64,000 bases of DNA. It comes from an uncultured Rhodospirillaceae bacterium. Its GTDB lineage: Bacteria > Pseudomonadota > Alphaproteobacteria > Rhodospirillales > UBA2165. Below, one piece after another: positions 1 through 9,656 of the stretch. Location of the stretch: positions 41,058 through 105,057 of the forward strand of contig CAJWAR010000007.1 of NCBI GenBank assembly GCA_913020445.1, written 5' to 3'. The notes beneath the pieces were generated by a model. It did not search any database and was not told the DNA's origin. It saw only the letters and a program-made list of their open reading frames with translations. How positions within the stretch are numbered: position 1 is the first letter of the stretch; each line of letters opens with the position of its first letter. The translations under genes and the position numbers were made by a program.

Positions 1-5
1 TTAAA

Positions 6-34
6 ACAAAAGAGGCGGCACTTCTGCCGCCTCT
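6..34 (-). terminator. Rho-independent terminator after secG
   Basis: A perfect 10-bp GC-rich stem (positions 11-20 with 25-34, arm AGAGGCGGCA) closes a 4-base loop. Read on the minus strand it is followed by TTTTGTTTTAA, a U-rich tail. It lies just downstream of the secG stop codon and ends the tpiA-secG direction of transcription. On the plus strand there is no T-run, so it is one-directional. Confidence 0.9.
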
Positions 35-65
35 TCGTAACTGTTTGTATTTAAAGTATTTTTTA

Positions 66-410
66 TCACTTGCCCGGCACAGTCGGAACTGTTGGAACAG
101 ACGGTGTCGCCGGAGTCTGAGTTTGATTCGCCGGTTTGGCCGGTTGATCCAGAATTGACCCCTTTTCACGGCCTTGATCTGCTAAAATTGCGAGCGTCAG
201 TGAGGTAACAAAAAATGCTGTTGCCAGAACGCCGGTTGACCGGGTGAGCAAATTTGCCGTCGCCCGGCCGGTCATAAATCCACCCATGCCACCGCCCGAC
301 GATGAACCGCCGCCCATGCCGCCAAGCCCGCCTTCGCTCTGCTGGATCAACACCAACAAAATCATGGCAATCGCCAGCAACAAGTGAATAACGATAATTA
401 CCGTTTCCAT
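66..410 (-). CDS. secG: Preprotein translocase subunit SecG
   Basis: SecG is the small inner-membrane partner of SecYE in the Sec translocon and helps the SecA-driven export cycle. The 114-residue product has two hydrophobic segments (about residues 4-21 and 58-76) separated by a glycine/serine-rich cytoplasmic loop that ends in the family-typical TGRATANLLTRST. After the second segment comes a Pro/Thr-rich tail, commonly seen in alphaproteobacterial SecG. The gene lies downstream of tpiA on the same strand (130-bp gap) and is closed by a strong terminator. The tpiA/secG neighbourhood is common in proteobacteria. Identification is from the topology and loop motif. Confidence 0.93.
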   Translation of the reverse strand: METVIIVIHLLLAIAMILLVLIQQSEGGLGGMGGGSSSGGGMGGFMTGRATANLLTRSTGVLATAFFVTSLTLAILADQGREKGSILDQPAKPANQTQTPATPSVPTVPTVPGK

Positions 411-540
411 TACTATATTCCGTTTCCGCTAATAGACTGCTCTCATATAAGCTCAAAAGCCTGAGAGGCAATCTTTATCTCTAAAATTTAGGCGCCTTGT
501 ATACGTTCCGGCGGGTTTTGGCAAATTAGATTTACACTAT

Positions 541-1305
541 TTAAGGACAACTTTCGGCAATTGCCCAAAAATCATCATGCGACAGACTTGCCCCGCCAAC
601 CAAAGCGCCATCAACGTCGGCCAGGCCCATCAGTTCGACGGCATTGCTTGGTTTAACCGAGCCGCCATACAACAACCTGATTTTATCCGCTTCATCAGTA
701 CCCAGCAGCTCTGATAATTTACCGCGCATCATGGCGTGAACTTCCTGGACTTCGTCACCGGTCGGCGTGCGGCCGGTGCCGATCGCCCACACCGGCTCGT
801 AAGCAACAACCGTGTTTTCAGATGTTGAAGCTGCCGGAACGGAGCCGGCAATTTGCGCGGCAACCACATCGATGGTGATGCCCTTATCGCGTTCTAATTC
901 GGTTTCACCGACACAGACGATGGCGATCAATCCTGCAGCTTGAGCTGCTATCGCTTTGGCCTGTACAACATCGTCCATTTCGCCATGATCAGCGCGCCGT
1001 TCAGAGTGACCAACGATGACGTAGCTGCAGCCCAAATCCTTCAGCATTGCGGCACTGATATCGCCGGTATGTGCCCCGTTTTCCGCCATGTGGCAATCCT
1101 GACCACCGACAGCGAGATCGGTCTCATAGGCAACATCCTGGACAGCGTCGATCAAAGTCGCCGGCGGACAGACCAGCATATCGAAGCTCGCTGGAGCGGC
1201 ATTTTTCATCTTAGTTGCCAGTTCCCCGGCAAGTGGCATAGCGGTTTCACGCAGGCCGTTCATTTTCCAATTACCCGCAATTAACGGACGTCGTTGAGCG
1301 CTCAT
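541..1305 (-). CDS. tpiA: Triosephosphate isomerase
   Basis: Interconverts dihydroxyacetone phosphate and glyceraldehyde 3-phosphate in glycolysis and gluconeogenesis, in the cytoplasm. The 254-residue protein has the usual length. The substrate-binding AGNWKMNG segment places Asn12 and Lys14, the electrophile His100 lies in IVGHSERR, and the catalytic base Glu170 lies in [11 protein letters not shown], followed by the flexible loop. The phosphate-binding LLYGGSVKP and GALVGGASL motifs are present near the C-terminus. The ATG start is preceded by a CAGGAT ribosome-binding site. All catalytic residues are intact. Confidence 0.98.
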   Translation of the reverse strand: MSAQRRPLIAGNWKMNGLRETAMPLAGELATKMKNAAPASFDMLVCPPATLIDAVQDVAYETDLAVGGQDCHMAENGAHTGDISAAMLKDLGCSYVIVGHSERRADHGEMDDVVQAKAIAAQAAGLIAIVCVGETELERDKGITIDVVAAQIAGSVPAASTSENTVVAYEPVWAIGTGRTPTGDEVQEVHAMMRGKLSELLGTDEADKIRLLYGGSVKPSNAVELMGLADVDGALVGGASLSHDDFWAIAESCP

Positions 1306-1366
1306 TATAATATCCTGTAGTTAACTGATAGTTGGCCGCCTATTTATCATAGCAGGTTGGACCTGA

Positions 1367-3283
1367 CTACTGCTCAGGTGGCCAAATTATTTCATAATGC
1401 GTGGAAAAATGGCTGAAGACGTTGGCAATGTATGATTCCACAGCTTTCCTTTTGGTCAAATCACAATCCGCAACAGCCAAAGTAACTGTGGTGCCAAATC
1501 GTTTATCAGCTTCGACCGAGACCTCAATTTTAACGTTTTCTTCCTTTATTAACGGAACCAGCAACTCGGTAAAAACCCGCTCAGTTGCATCATGCCATAA
1601 AGTCAGTTTGGAAATTTTGCCGACACCCGTCAAAGGTATGCTGTCGATGACAAATATATCAACCGGGTTGGCGGCGCGCTCGAGTATATTCTCGCGGCAA
1701 TAAGTTGCTAAATCTGCATCGGTTACCTTCGCCTCAGGATTAAGCTGGACATAGGCTACCGGCAATTCGCCGGCATAGGCATCCGGCTTGCCAACGGCTG
1801 CAACCGAAACTACATCCGGATGCTTGTAAAGCGCATCTTCGATGATGCCGGGATCAATGTTGTGGCCACCACGGATGATAAGGTCTTTGGCGCGACCGGT
1901 GACCCAGAGATAGCCGTCCTCATCAAGCCGCCCAAGATCGCCCGAGTTTACCCACCTTGGCTCATAGTTTTTAACAAATAAGGCTTCATCGTAACTGCTA
2001 TCAACATAGCCTGGAATAACCCCAGGACTTGTCATTATTATATGGCCGATTTCATTGGTTCTACAGTCGCTGATGAAACAACCTTCACTATCTAAATTGA
2101 CAATCCGAATACGGAAATCCGGCATCGGAATACCGCTTGAGCCAAAACGTGGATCGCCATCCCGCGGCGCCATGGTGGAGGCACCGCTAACTTCCGTCAT
2201 CCCGTAGGTACTTAGAACTTTGACGCCGATTTTTCGCATTAAGGCGTTGCCAATTTCTTCCGGCATCCCCATGCCACCGGTCGAAGATGTTTTTAATCGG
2301 CTGACATCAATCCCTTCAATCGGTTGGTCCAGCAGCGCGCCATAAGTTGTCACCACGCCAGACATCCGGGTGGTGCTAAATTTCTCAGCTATGGACCAAT
2401 AATTCTCAACCACGTTTGGATTACGAAAGCCAAGCGGGCTGGGTATCAATATCGTTGCGCCGAGAGATAGTGGGTTAAGAGTATCGGCGGCTAAAGCGCC
2501 AATATGAAATAACACGCCTCCGCCAAAAACAATATCACCGGTTTGAAACCCGCTCATCAGCACCAGATCCGTGACTTCATGAAGCAGCCCCAGATGAGTT
2601 ATTTTAGCGAGTTTTGGGCTTCCGGTGGTGCCGCCGGTATGAATATATGCCACCACATAATCCCAACCGACACTCGGTTCAAAAATGAGTTTGTCCTTAT
2701 CAGCGTTTTCCAATAGATCGTCGAAAGACTGCACTCGACTGTCTTTTATCTTCGTTGGTGAGATTTTTTGGCCTGGCGGCGTAACATAGAGAACGTGTTC
2801 GAGTTCGGGTAAGTCAGGCAGAATAGCGATAACTTTATCCCAAATTTCATAGCCCGGTGTCGGCCCCAAGGCGATCAATATTTTTACCCCGGCGGCGCGG
2901 ATAATTTCGGCGATGAGAAGTGGTTCCAGCATCCAGTTTACCGGCGAAAACACAGTGGCCGGTAAACTGCCGACGAGACACATAAATTTTTGCGGCACAT
3001 TGGGCATCAAGACGGTGACCGGATCGCCCTGCTCAGCCCCAAGTGAGTGCAATAAATTGGCGACCTGAATACCTTTCGCTGCAAGCTCCCCATGAGTAAT
3101 GGTCAACGGCGTCTCGTCTGGATTTCCATCCGTCAAAAAATGAAAGGCCGGATGAGCCGGATCTAACGCCATCCCTGCTGCGATAGCCGCATAACAACTA
3201 TCGTATTTCATCCGCTCTTTGAGCGGGATTTGTTCAACAGCAGCGACATCCGCGATGTTAGCAATCCGCCGCGGTTCGCTCAT
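1367..3283 (-). CDS. Acyl-CoA synthetase (AMP-dependent ligase)
   Basis: An ANL-superfamily enzyme that adenylates a carboxylic acid with ATP and transfers it to CoA. The 638-residue protein carries the phosphate-binding loop HTGGTTGSPK (residues 215-224), the STYGMTE motif, the hinge region GRAKDLIIRGGHNIDP and a C-terminal GVGKISK with the catalytic lysine. It belongs to the fatty-/carboxyl-acyl-CoA synthetase group; the chain length or acid used cannot be read from sequence. Its ATG overlaps the stop of the upstream acyl-CoA carboxyltransferase gene (ATGA), so the two are translationally coupled and probably act in one pathway, for example activation and carboxylation of a short or branched acid. 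Confidence 0.88.
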   Translation of the reverse strand: MSEPRRIANIADVAAVEQIPLKERMKYDSCYAAIAAGMALDPAHPAFHFLTDGNPDETPLTITHGELAAKGIQVANLLHSLGAEQGDPVTVLMPNVPQKFMCLVGSLPATVFSPVNWMLEPLLIAEIIRAAGVKILIALGPTPGYEIWDKVIAILPDLPELEHVLYVTPPGQKISPTKIKDSRVQSFDDLLENADKDKLIFEPSVGWDYVVAYIHTGGTTGSPKLAKITHLGLLHEVTDLVLMSGFQTGDIVFGGGVLFHIGALAADTLNPLSLGATILIPSPLGFRNPNVVENYWSIAEKFSTTRMSGVVTTYGALLDQPIEGIDVSRLKTSSTGGMGMPEEIGNALMRKIGVKVLSTYGMTEVSGASTMAPRDGDPRFGSSGIPMPDFRIRIVNLDSEGCFISDCRTNEIGHIIMTSPGVIPGYVDSSYDEALFVKNYEPRWVNSGDLGRLDEDGYLWVTGRAKDLIIRGGHNIDPGIIEDALYKHPDVVSVAAVGKPDAYAGELPVAYVQLNPEAKVTDADLATYCRENILERAANPVDIFVIDSIPLTGVGKISKLTLWHDATERVFTELLVPLIKEENVKIEVSVEADKRFGTTVTLAVADCDLTKRKAVESYIANVFSHFSTHYEIIWPPEQ

Positions 3284-4830
3284 GGACGGGTTCCCATGCT
3301 GGGTGGACCGACGGTTCGTAAGGGCGCTGCTGTATTAGCAAAATCACACAGCAAAGACCGGGTGTCGCGAGGGTCGATAATTTCTTCGATGCCGAAGGCT
3401 TCTGCGGTTCGATAGGGCGAGCGAATTTTATCGAGCCGGGCTTCGATCTTGGCCAATTCGGCGTCATAATCTTCTGCGGCTTCCAATTGCGCCCGGTAGG
3501 CAGCCTCAATGCCACCTTCAATCGGCAGTGGCCCCCAATTTCCCGATGGCCAGCCATAACGATGACCAAGCCGGTCTGCCGGGCTATTGGCGGCACCGGC
3601 GAGGCCAAACGCCCGGCGTACGATGATCGTACACCACGGTACCGTTGACTGTTCAATCGCCGCCACTGCCCGCATGCCTTCCCGTACCGTACCTTCTTGT
3701 TCAGATTTGGTGCCGATAACGAAACCGGGGCAATCCACCAGATAAACAATTGGCAGATGAAAGGTTTGGGCGAGATCCACTGCCCGGGCGGCTTTGCGGC
3801 ATGATTGGGCGGTCCAGCCTCCGGCATCATGCATTGAATCATTGGCTAAAACCATCACCGGCCAGCCGTCCAGTCTTGCCAACCCAGCGATCAACGATCG
3901 TCCCCAATTGCAACCAATTTCAAAAAAAGAATCCTGATCAACGACAGTTTCGACGATTGGATGCATTTTGAAAACCCGGCGGCGATTTTCCGGCACGGCA
4001 TCGATTAACCATTCGTCGCGGCGTTCGGGATTGTCATTATTTGGGCCGCGTGGAGGTAATTCATATACTGAAGATGGCAAATAAGACAAAAACTGGCGGG
4101 TTCGCTGGAATGCCTCTTCTTCCGTCTCAACAGCATCATCAATGACACCATTGCCGGTATGGATGTCGCTGCCGCCAAGTTCTTCTCGGGTGACATCTTC
4201 ACCAATGTGCGCGACCAAAGGTGGTCCGGCGACAAACATTGCGGCAATGTCTTTGACAATTAAAGAATAATGACTGGCTGCGACCTGCCCGGCTCCGAGG
4301 CCGGCTACCGAGCCAAGCGCCAAGGACGTCACCGGCACCATCGACAGATTCTTGGTCAGCCAGGATAGTATTTCCAGGTTACCGGGCAGCAGAGAATAGC
4401 CCATATCTTCAACCATTTTGACCGAACCGCCGCCGCCGCTGCCTTCAACCAAACGGATAATCGGCAGCCGGTTTTCATAAGCCATGCGCTCGGCGGCCAG
4501 TCTTTTATCCATTATCGAAGCGTCTGAAGAACCTCCCCGCACGGTGAAATCATCGCCACCAACGATAACCCGCCTGCCATCTACTTTGCCGCGTCCAAAG
4601 ACAAAATTGCTAGCCGTAAAGCCGGTTAATTCACTATCTTCATCATATTGCGCTTTACCAGCAATCGCGCCAATTTCATGAAAAGTACCATCATCAATCA
4701 GGCTCGCTATGCGTTCGCGGATGGTAAGTTTGCCATGCTCGCGCTGGCGCGCAACTTTATCGGCACCGCCTAATTCCTTGGCCAGCGCTTCGCGGTGCCG
4801 GAGTTCATCGATGGATTTTTCCCAGCTCAT
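3280..4830 (-). CDS. Acyl-CoA carboxyltransferase (carboxylase beta) subunit
   Basis: A crotonase-fold carboxyltransferase of the propionyl-/methylcrotonyl-CoA carboxylase beta family, which moves carboxybiotin CO2 to an acyl-CoA. At 516 residues it has the usual two-domain length. The N-terminal half has the start motif KLTIRERIASLIDDGTFHEI and a glycine-rich oxyanion stretch (EGSGGGGSV); the C-terminal half has VDCPGFVIGTKSEQEG and an AFGLAGAA stretch. No biotin carboxylase or biotin carrier subunit is next to it, so it either uses an alpha subunit encoded elsewhere or works as a decarboxylase. It shares a 4-bp ATGA overlap with the downstream acyl-CoA synthetase gene. Confidence 0.87.
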   Translation of the reverse strand: MSWEKSIDELRHREALAKELGGADKVARQREHGKLTIRERIASLIDDGTFHEIGAIAGKAQYDEDSELTGFTASNFVFGRGKVDGRRVIVGGDDFTVRGGSSDASIMDKRLAAERMAYENRLPIIRLVEGSGGGGSVKMVEDMGYSLLPGNLEILSWLTKNLSMVPVTSLALGSVAGLGAGQVAASHYSLIVKDIAAMFVAGPPLVAHIGEDVTREELGGSDIHTGNGVIDDAVETEEEAFQRTRQFLSYLPSSVYELPPRGPNNDNPERRDEWLIDAVPENRRRVFKMHPIVETVVDQDSFFEIGCNWGRSLIAGLARLDGWPVMVLANDSMHDAGGWTAQSCRKAARAVDLAQTFHLPIVYLVDCPGFVIGTKSEQEGTVREGMRAVAAIEQSTVPWCTIIVRRAFGLAGAANSPADRLGHRYGWPSGNWGPLPIEGGIEAAYRAQLEAAEDYDAELAKIEARLDKIRSPYRTAEAFGIEEIIDPRDTRSLLCDFANTAAPLRTVGPPSMGTRP

Positions 4831-4901
4831 GATGGTAGAGCTTTAGCATGGCTGATTACGGCTGGCCACCGGGAGAATACGAATCCGCTTGAGACGGGAA
4901 T

Positions 4902-6365
4902 TTAGGCTGTGGCTAATTCAAAAAAGAATGTCGTGCCTTTACCAAGACCCGACTCAAAATCTATTTTTCCATCATGCTGATCAATGATGGATTTTGAGAT
5001 ACTTAGCCCGAGACCGGTGCCTTGGATGGCTCGTTCATCCGTTGAATCGGCTTGGCTGAAGCGATCAAATATCTTTTCTCTAAATGCTTCGGCGATGCCG
5101 GGACCGGAATCTGACACTTCTACCCGCACACTGTCTTTTTTGCCGATGACGGATATTTCAACCACGCTACCTTCTTCCGAAAATTTTGCTGCATTGGATA
5201 ACAAATTTGAGACGACCTGTCCGATCCGCGCCTCATCCGCTTTCACGCAAGCTGAATTACCTTGATGTTTAAAATCAAATGAGACGCCAAATTGATCAGC
5301 GTAACTTTGATTTATTTCTATGGCCTGTTTAACCAAGGCAGCCAAATCCACTTTGACCATATTGTATTCCATGGCGCCGGATTGGAGTTTTTCAAAATCC
5401 AAAATATCATTGATCAGCCCAATTAACTTCTCCGAATTCAACTTAGCCATCGTCAACATTTCTGTAACTTTTTCCGGCAGTTCGCCCAATGCTCCGCCCA
5501 AACTAAGCCCGAGAGCTCCCATAATGGACGTCAGCGGCGTTCTCAATTCGTGGCTTACCAAAGCGATAAATTCGGATTTAAGGCGGTCCACTTCGCGCTG
5601 TTTGGTAACGTCACGCCCGACGGATTGGATTTCCGTAATATTGCCGTTTTCATCAAATGAGGCGGAATTGGACCATTCATAATCGTGAATTTCGCCATCT
5701 GCAGAGCGAATTTGATTTTCGATGGTCAAATATTGTTGCTCAGGTGTAAATGAAGCGAAATAAATTTTTAGCTCCTCTATTTCGTCTTCCGGCACCGGAT
5801 CATACAGCGAGCTACCCAGAAGGTCTTCCCGCGTCCGGCCGGTAAACAGGCAGTAAGCATCATTTACGAGCGTAAATTTACCATCGGGGGTAAAAACGGT
5901 AATAAGCTCCGATTGGCTGTTAATGACATTTTCATATCGATCTTCGCTGCGTTTCAGCGCGTGTTCCGCCGCTCGACGTTCAGTAACATCCCGGCTTAAA
6001 ATCATAAAAGCCGGCTGATTGTCATATTGAATACCAACCGATGCATTCTCAGCGAAAAAAGTGGTGCCATCCAAACGTACGCGTTGAGTGACTTGAGGTA
6101 ACCCTTTACCACCCGGCTTCGAAGTTGTTTTTCGACGCTCTCTCAACCACTCAAGCTGGTTAGGATGAACCAAATTATCTGGCGGCTCACCAATGAGCGT
6201 ATCAATGTCCTTCGCCCGGTACATTTTTACCGCTGCCGGGTTACAGAATAGTATTTTCTTGCCATCATGGATGATGACGGCATCCGGTATGATGTCGAAA
6301 AGGCGGTTGGCAGTTTCGGAATCCACCAAAGAGAAAACTGATTTATTTTTTGTTTTTTTAATCAT
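4902..6365 (-). CDS. PAS-PAS sensor histidine kinase (cytoplasmic, orphan)
   Basis: A two-component sensor kinase of 487 residues with no transmembrane segment. PAS domain 1 spans about residues 15-130 and PAS domain 2 about 138-255; each ends in the PAC-like sequence RDVT. The HisKA dimerisation helix has the phospho-acceptor His272 in FIALVSHELRTPLTSI. The ATPase domain shows the N box (NLLSNAAKFS), G1 box (VSDSGPGIAE) and G2 box (GTGLGLSISKSI). No receiver domain is fused and no response regulator gene is adjacent, so its partner is elsewhere. The ATG is preceded by AGGAAAT. What the PAS domains sense is unknown; no Cys or His cofactor motif stands out. Confidence 0.9.
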   Translation of the reverse strand: MIKKTKNKSVFSLVDSETANRLFDIIPDAVIIHDGKKILFCNPAAVKMYRAKDIDTLIGEPPDNLVHPNQLEWLRERRKTTSKPGGKGLPQVTQRVRLDGTTFFAENASVGIQYDNQPAFMILSRDVTERRAAEHALKRSEDRYENVINSQSELITVFTPDGKFTLVNDAYCLFTGRTREDLLGSSLYDPVPEDEIEELKIYFASFTPEQQYLTIENQIRSADGEIHDYEWSNSASFDENGNITEIQSVGRDVTKQREVDRLKSEFIALVSHELRTPLTSIMGALGLSLGGALGELPEKVTEMLTMAKLNSEKLIGLINDILDFEKLQSGAMEYNMVKVDLAALVKQAIEINQSYADQFGVSFDFKHQGNSACVKADEARIGQVVSNLLSNAAKFSEEGSVVEISVIGKKDSVRVEVSDSGPGIAEAFREKIFDRFSQADSTDERAIQGTGLGLSISKSIIDQHDGKIDFESGLGKGTTFFFELATA

Positions 6366-6425
6366 ATTTCCTAATAGATCGAGGAATTTTTACCAGTATT
6401 TAAAAGTACTCAATTTAAATGTCAT

Positions 6426-8225
6426 TCAAACACTTAAAAGAAAATCTTGAAGGCCTTTTATACTAGCAGTATCGCTATATAGAAGATATTTTTGTTCAAT
6501 TATTAAATCCTTGTATTCCTGACGTTCGTCCGGCTTTGCACCCAGTTCAACAGCCAGTTGGATATAATTTTCGACATCTTTGGCGATATACTTTTCCAGC
6601 TTCATCATGCGCAGCATGCCAGCTGATTGCAAACCACGTATATCACCTCCTGCCATGGTGATGACCGGTAAACTGCAATCAATCGCTTCCAAGGTGGTCA
6701 TCGCCCCGGTCCACAGCAAAGTGTCCAAAAACAAATCACAAACCGTGTTTAATTTGAGATATTCACCAAAGCTAAGCTGCGGTAGAAATACTATCTGTGT
6801 ATCCGGATTTAGACCGGCGGCGTTAAATTTTTCTGCCAAACGCGTTTTGAGACTGTCGGTAATTACCGGCATATGCCGATCCAGAAAGACAAACTGTGAG
6901 TCCGGCAATTCGCTCGCAATTCGAACTAAAACATCGTCATAGCGGGGTAGATATTTGTAATGGGTTTGTGCGCAAAGAAAGAGAATTTTCTCTTCACCAA
7001 GACCAAATTGCTGCCGATTTGCCGGCTGTGGCGGCTCTAATGCGGGCTCATAATAAATTGAAACATTTGGCAGTCTGACCAATGTTTCGGTGTACTTGCT
7101 CTCAGCATCCTCCGGTTCGATAAAGTCGCCTGAAATAAAATAATCGATAGACTCATAGCCGGAGGTTAAAACGTGCCCCCAAGCGGCGGCCTGCACCGGT
7201 GCCAAACGCAATGAGGCGAGCGCATTAACGACATGATTTTGGCCAATTTCCAAATAAATCAACACGTCGCAGGCAGCGTCGCGGACGGTCTCAACTTGGG
7301 CGATCCAATCGGCAGGTAGCACGCGGTAGTCATCGGCAAATTTCTGGCTTTCTTTCGCCAATGGATCAGTGCCGGGATCAGCATCGAGAATAACGATTTC
7401 AAATATTGATTTATCGAGATTTTTCCACCAGCCACGGAACAATTTGGTGATGGTGTGAGATTTAAAACCACCAGATATAAAGCCAATGCGTTTCTTGGCT
7501 GCATTTGGTTGGCGTGGCGGGAGAACCAAAAGTTCAGGAGGCGTGGCGGCCCGGTTTATGGTGCTGGCGATCCTGCCATAGATTTCCTGAAGCTCAGTAT
7601 CATTGGCCATGTGGCACGACAAAAAGTAGGGCGTCGTCGAGGTCAAACAAGGCTGCCACGATTTCCGTTGATCGACGTCAGCTTTCTCAACCAAAGCCGC
7701 AATTTCAGTCAGCTCGCGCGCATAAAATTCTCGCTGCTGGATAATTTCTGTTTCCGAATTGTAGATTTTCCACAGTGCGCTGAAACAACGCGCCCACCGG
7801 ACTTCAAAGCTATCCGGAGCCATTTCAAAGGCGCGCTTGAAATAAGGCGCCGCTTCAAAATGACGAGCCTCGGCGTGTAGTATTCTAGCAAGACCTAAAG
7901 GAAAGATTTCATTCTCGGGTTCTAAATCAATCAATGCCTGCCAGGCATCTTTCTCCCGTTCAATTTCGTCTGCCGCGCGCGCGCATTGAGATAGCTGCTG
8001 CCAGGCGATTACACTGTCCGGTATCTGTAAAACGCTGTGTTCGGCCAGCGCGAAGGCTTTTTCCACATCGTCCAAATTTGTGGCGCATTGGGTTTGATGG
8101 ATAAGGGCTTCAGCTCGATTTTGGCGGTCTGAAGCAATCGCTTCATAATAGCCTGCGGCAAGTGACCATTGCTCAGATTCAAATGCCAGTCTTGCCAATT
8201 TTAGATTGGTATCTGATTGGGCCAA
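6426..8225 (-). CDS. TPR protein with GT41 O-GlcNAc transferase (SPINDLY-like) domain
   Basis: About 150 N-terminal residues form helical TPR-like repeats; residues 240-599 match the bacterial O-linked N-acetylglucosamine transferase family GT41. Recognisable landmarks are RIGFISGGFKSHTITKL (His257), RLAPVQAAAWGH (340-351), the nucleotide-pocket strand with Lys424 in THYKYLPRYDD, and DTLLWTGAMTTLEAI (501-515). In many family members the last motif reads NGGTT or GHTT; here it is TGAMTT, so this is a divergent form. It probably glycosylates a protein, but donor and target are unknown. The start is TTG (no Met until residue 135), preceded by AGGA. It is divergent from the radical SAM gene with only 82 bp between them. 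Confidence 0.82.
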   Translation of the reverse strand: MAQSDTNLKLARLAFESEQWSLAAGYYEAIASDRQNRAEALIHQTQCATNLDDVEKAFALAEHSVLQIPDSVIAWQQLSQCARAADEIEREKDAWQALIDLEPENEIFPLGLARILHAEARHFEAAPYFKRAFEMAPDSFEVRWARCFSALWKIYNSETEIIQQREFYARELTEIAALVEKADVDQRKSWQPCLTSTTPYFLSCHMANDTELQEIYGRIASTINRAATPPELLVLPPRQPNAAKKRIGFISGGFKSHTITKLFRGWWKNLDKSIFEIVILDADPGTDPLAKESQKFADDYRVLPADWIAQVETVRDAACDVLIYLEIGQNHVVNALASLRLAPVQAAAWGHVLTSGYESIDYFISGDFIEPEDAESKYTETLVRLPNVSIYYEPALEPPQPANRQQFGLGEEKILFLCAQTHYKYLPRYDDVLVRIASELPDSQFVFLDRHMPVITDSLKTRLAEKFNAAGLNPDTQIVFLPQLSFGEYLKLNTVCDLFLDTLLWTGAMTTLEAIDCSLPVITMAGGDIRGLQSAGMLRMMKLEKYIAKDVENYIQLAVELGAKPDERQEYKDLIIEQKYLLYSDTASIKGLQDFLLSV

Positions 8226-8307
8226 TTTTAAGTCCTAAAATTGTGCTAACTGGCTTGATACGGTAGTATTCAAACTTCTCGGATCATACTAAAGAGTATC
8301 GGGTATT

Positions 8308-9654
8308 GTGAAAATATTATTCTGCAATCCACCCTGGTGGATCGGTGAACATGATGTTCAGATCGACGCTCGCACGACTCCGAAATGGACCTCTGGAATT
8401 CGTGCTGGATCGCGCTGGCCACATACCAATCTCGTTAATTCATCACCCGATAATTATGTCTTTGGGGATTACACGCCCTACCCCTTTTTCATGGGGTATG
8501 CTGCCTCGACTTTGCAGCAATTTCCCGAACTTGACGTGCATTTCCGCGACTCGATTGCGATTCGCGAAAGTTATGACAGTTTTTTTGAGTATCTAATGGC
8601 GGAAAAGTTTGATCTCATCTTCATCGAATCCGCCTCGCCAAGCTGGCAGCATGACAGCTGGCTCCTGTTCCAAATTAAAAAGGCTCATCTAGGTTGCGAG
8701 ATCATCGTCACCGGCCCGATCGCCACCAAAGCCGAAGAAATTATGAAGGATCATCCGATCGCTGCGTGTATCAAGGGCGAATATGAAAAAGGCGCAATCC
8801 GTGTGATCAACGGCGAACGCGGTGTTATCGATTTTGATTTACTGACCCTTGAGGAAATGAACGCCGCCCCGTTTCCTTATTTTGATGAGCAAATTGCGCA
8901 CCGGTATTTCGATGGTGAACCCCATGGCCAGCAGGCACCACAACTCCAGGTCTGGTCGAGCCGGGGCTGTCCGTTTAAATGCATTTTCTGCGTTTGGCCT
9001 GCCGTAATGACGGGTAACGATCCACGCGGCGACGCTGCCCGCAAAGTGCGGCACTATTCCGCCGATTATATGGAGGCCATGCTGACTGAGCTAATCGGGC
9101 GTTATGGCTATAAAACTGTTTATTTCGATGACGACACATTCAATCTCGGCAATCATCATGTCGAGGCGATGTGTGAGGTTATGAGCCGTATTGGTCTACC
9201 TTGGTCGGCGATGTGCCGGGCAGATACGATCCGCAAAGATACCTGGCGGATCATGCACGAGGCTGGCTGTTTTGGGGTGAAGCTTGGCTTTGAAAGTGGT
9301 GATCAATGGGTGTTAAACAATATCGTCAACAAACATCTGGATTTGGGCGTCGCCCGTGAAACAGTCGACGAGATTAAACGTCTCGGCATGAGCATACACG
9401 GAACTTTTACGCTCGGGCTGCCAGGGGAAACACAGGAGCAAATGCAGACAACCCGCACCTTTATCGATGAGCTGGCATTGGATAGTTATCAGCTCTCCGG
9501 TACGGCGGAAATTGAGGGTACGCCGTTGGCTAATCTATCAACTGAAGGGGGCCTGGCGGAATATGCCGGCGCCACTAAAGATGAAGACTATATCAGCGAG
9601 ACCGACGGCAGCATTAAATATCTCGAACTGGTTAGGCAGCTTCAGGAAAATTGA
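8308..9654 (+). CDS. B12-binding-type radical SAM enzyme
   Basis: A 448-residue radical S-adenosylmethionine protein. The N-terminal 190 residues resemble a cobalamin-binding Rossmann domain of class B radical SAM proteins, without an obvious DxHxxG lower-ligand motif. The [4Fe-4S] motif CxxxCxxC is Cys221, Cys225 and Cys228 in SSRGCPFKCIFCVW. The rest (VYFDDDTFNL, GVKLGFESGD, TFTLGLPGET) follows the Elp3/MiaB-type TIM-barrel pattern. Such enzymes methylate or rearrange unactivated carbons and occur in surface-polysaccharide, hopanoid and natural-product loci. It starts with GTG, divergent from the GT41 gene, and ends 2 bp before the convergent epimerase pair, which suggests a role in sugar or glycoconjugate modification (inference). 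Confidence 0.85.
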   Translation: MKILFCNPPWWIGEHDVQIDARTTPKWTSGIRAGSRWPHTNLVNSSPDNYVFGDYTPYPFFMGYAASTLQQFPELDVHFRDSIAIRESYDSFFEYLMAEKFDLIFIESASPSWQHDSWLLFQIKKAHLGCEIIVTGPIATKAEEIMKDHPIAACIKGEYEKGAIRVINGERGVIDFDLLTLEEMNAAPFPYFDEQIAHRYFDGEPHGQQAPQLQVWSSRGCPFKCIFCVWPAVMTGNDPRGDAARKVRHYSADYMEAMLTELIGRYGYKTVYFDDDTFNLGNHHVEAMCEVMSRIGLPWSAMCRADTIRKDTWRIMHEAGCFGVKLGFESGDQWVLNNIVNKHLDLGVARETVDEIKRLGMSIHGTFTLGLPGETQEQMQTTRTFIDELALDSYQLSGTAEIEGTPLANLSTEGGLAEYAGATKDEDYISETDGSIKYLELVRQLQEN

Positions 9655-9656
9655 GC

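Noticed and set aside
3258..3842. 194-codon minus-strand frame
   Set aside because: It overlaps the carboxyltransferase in another frame; the carboxyltransferase has full conserved motifs, so this is a shadow.
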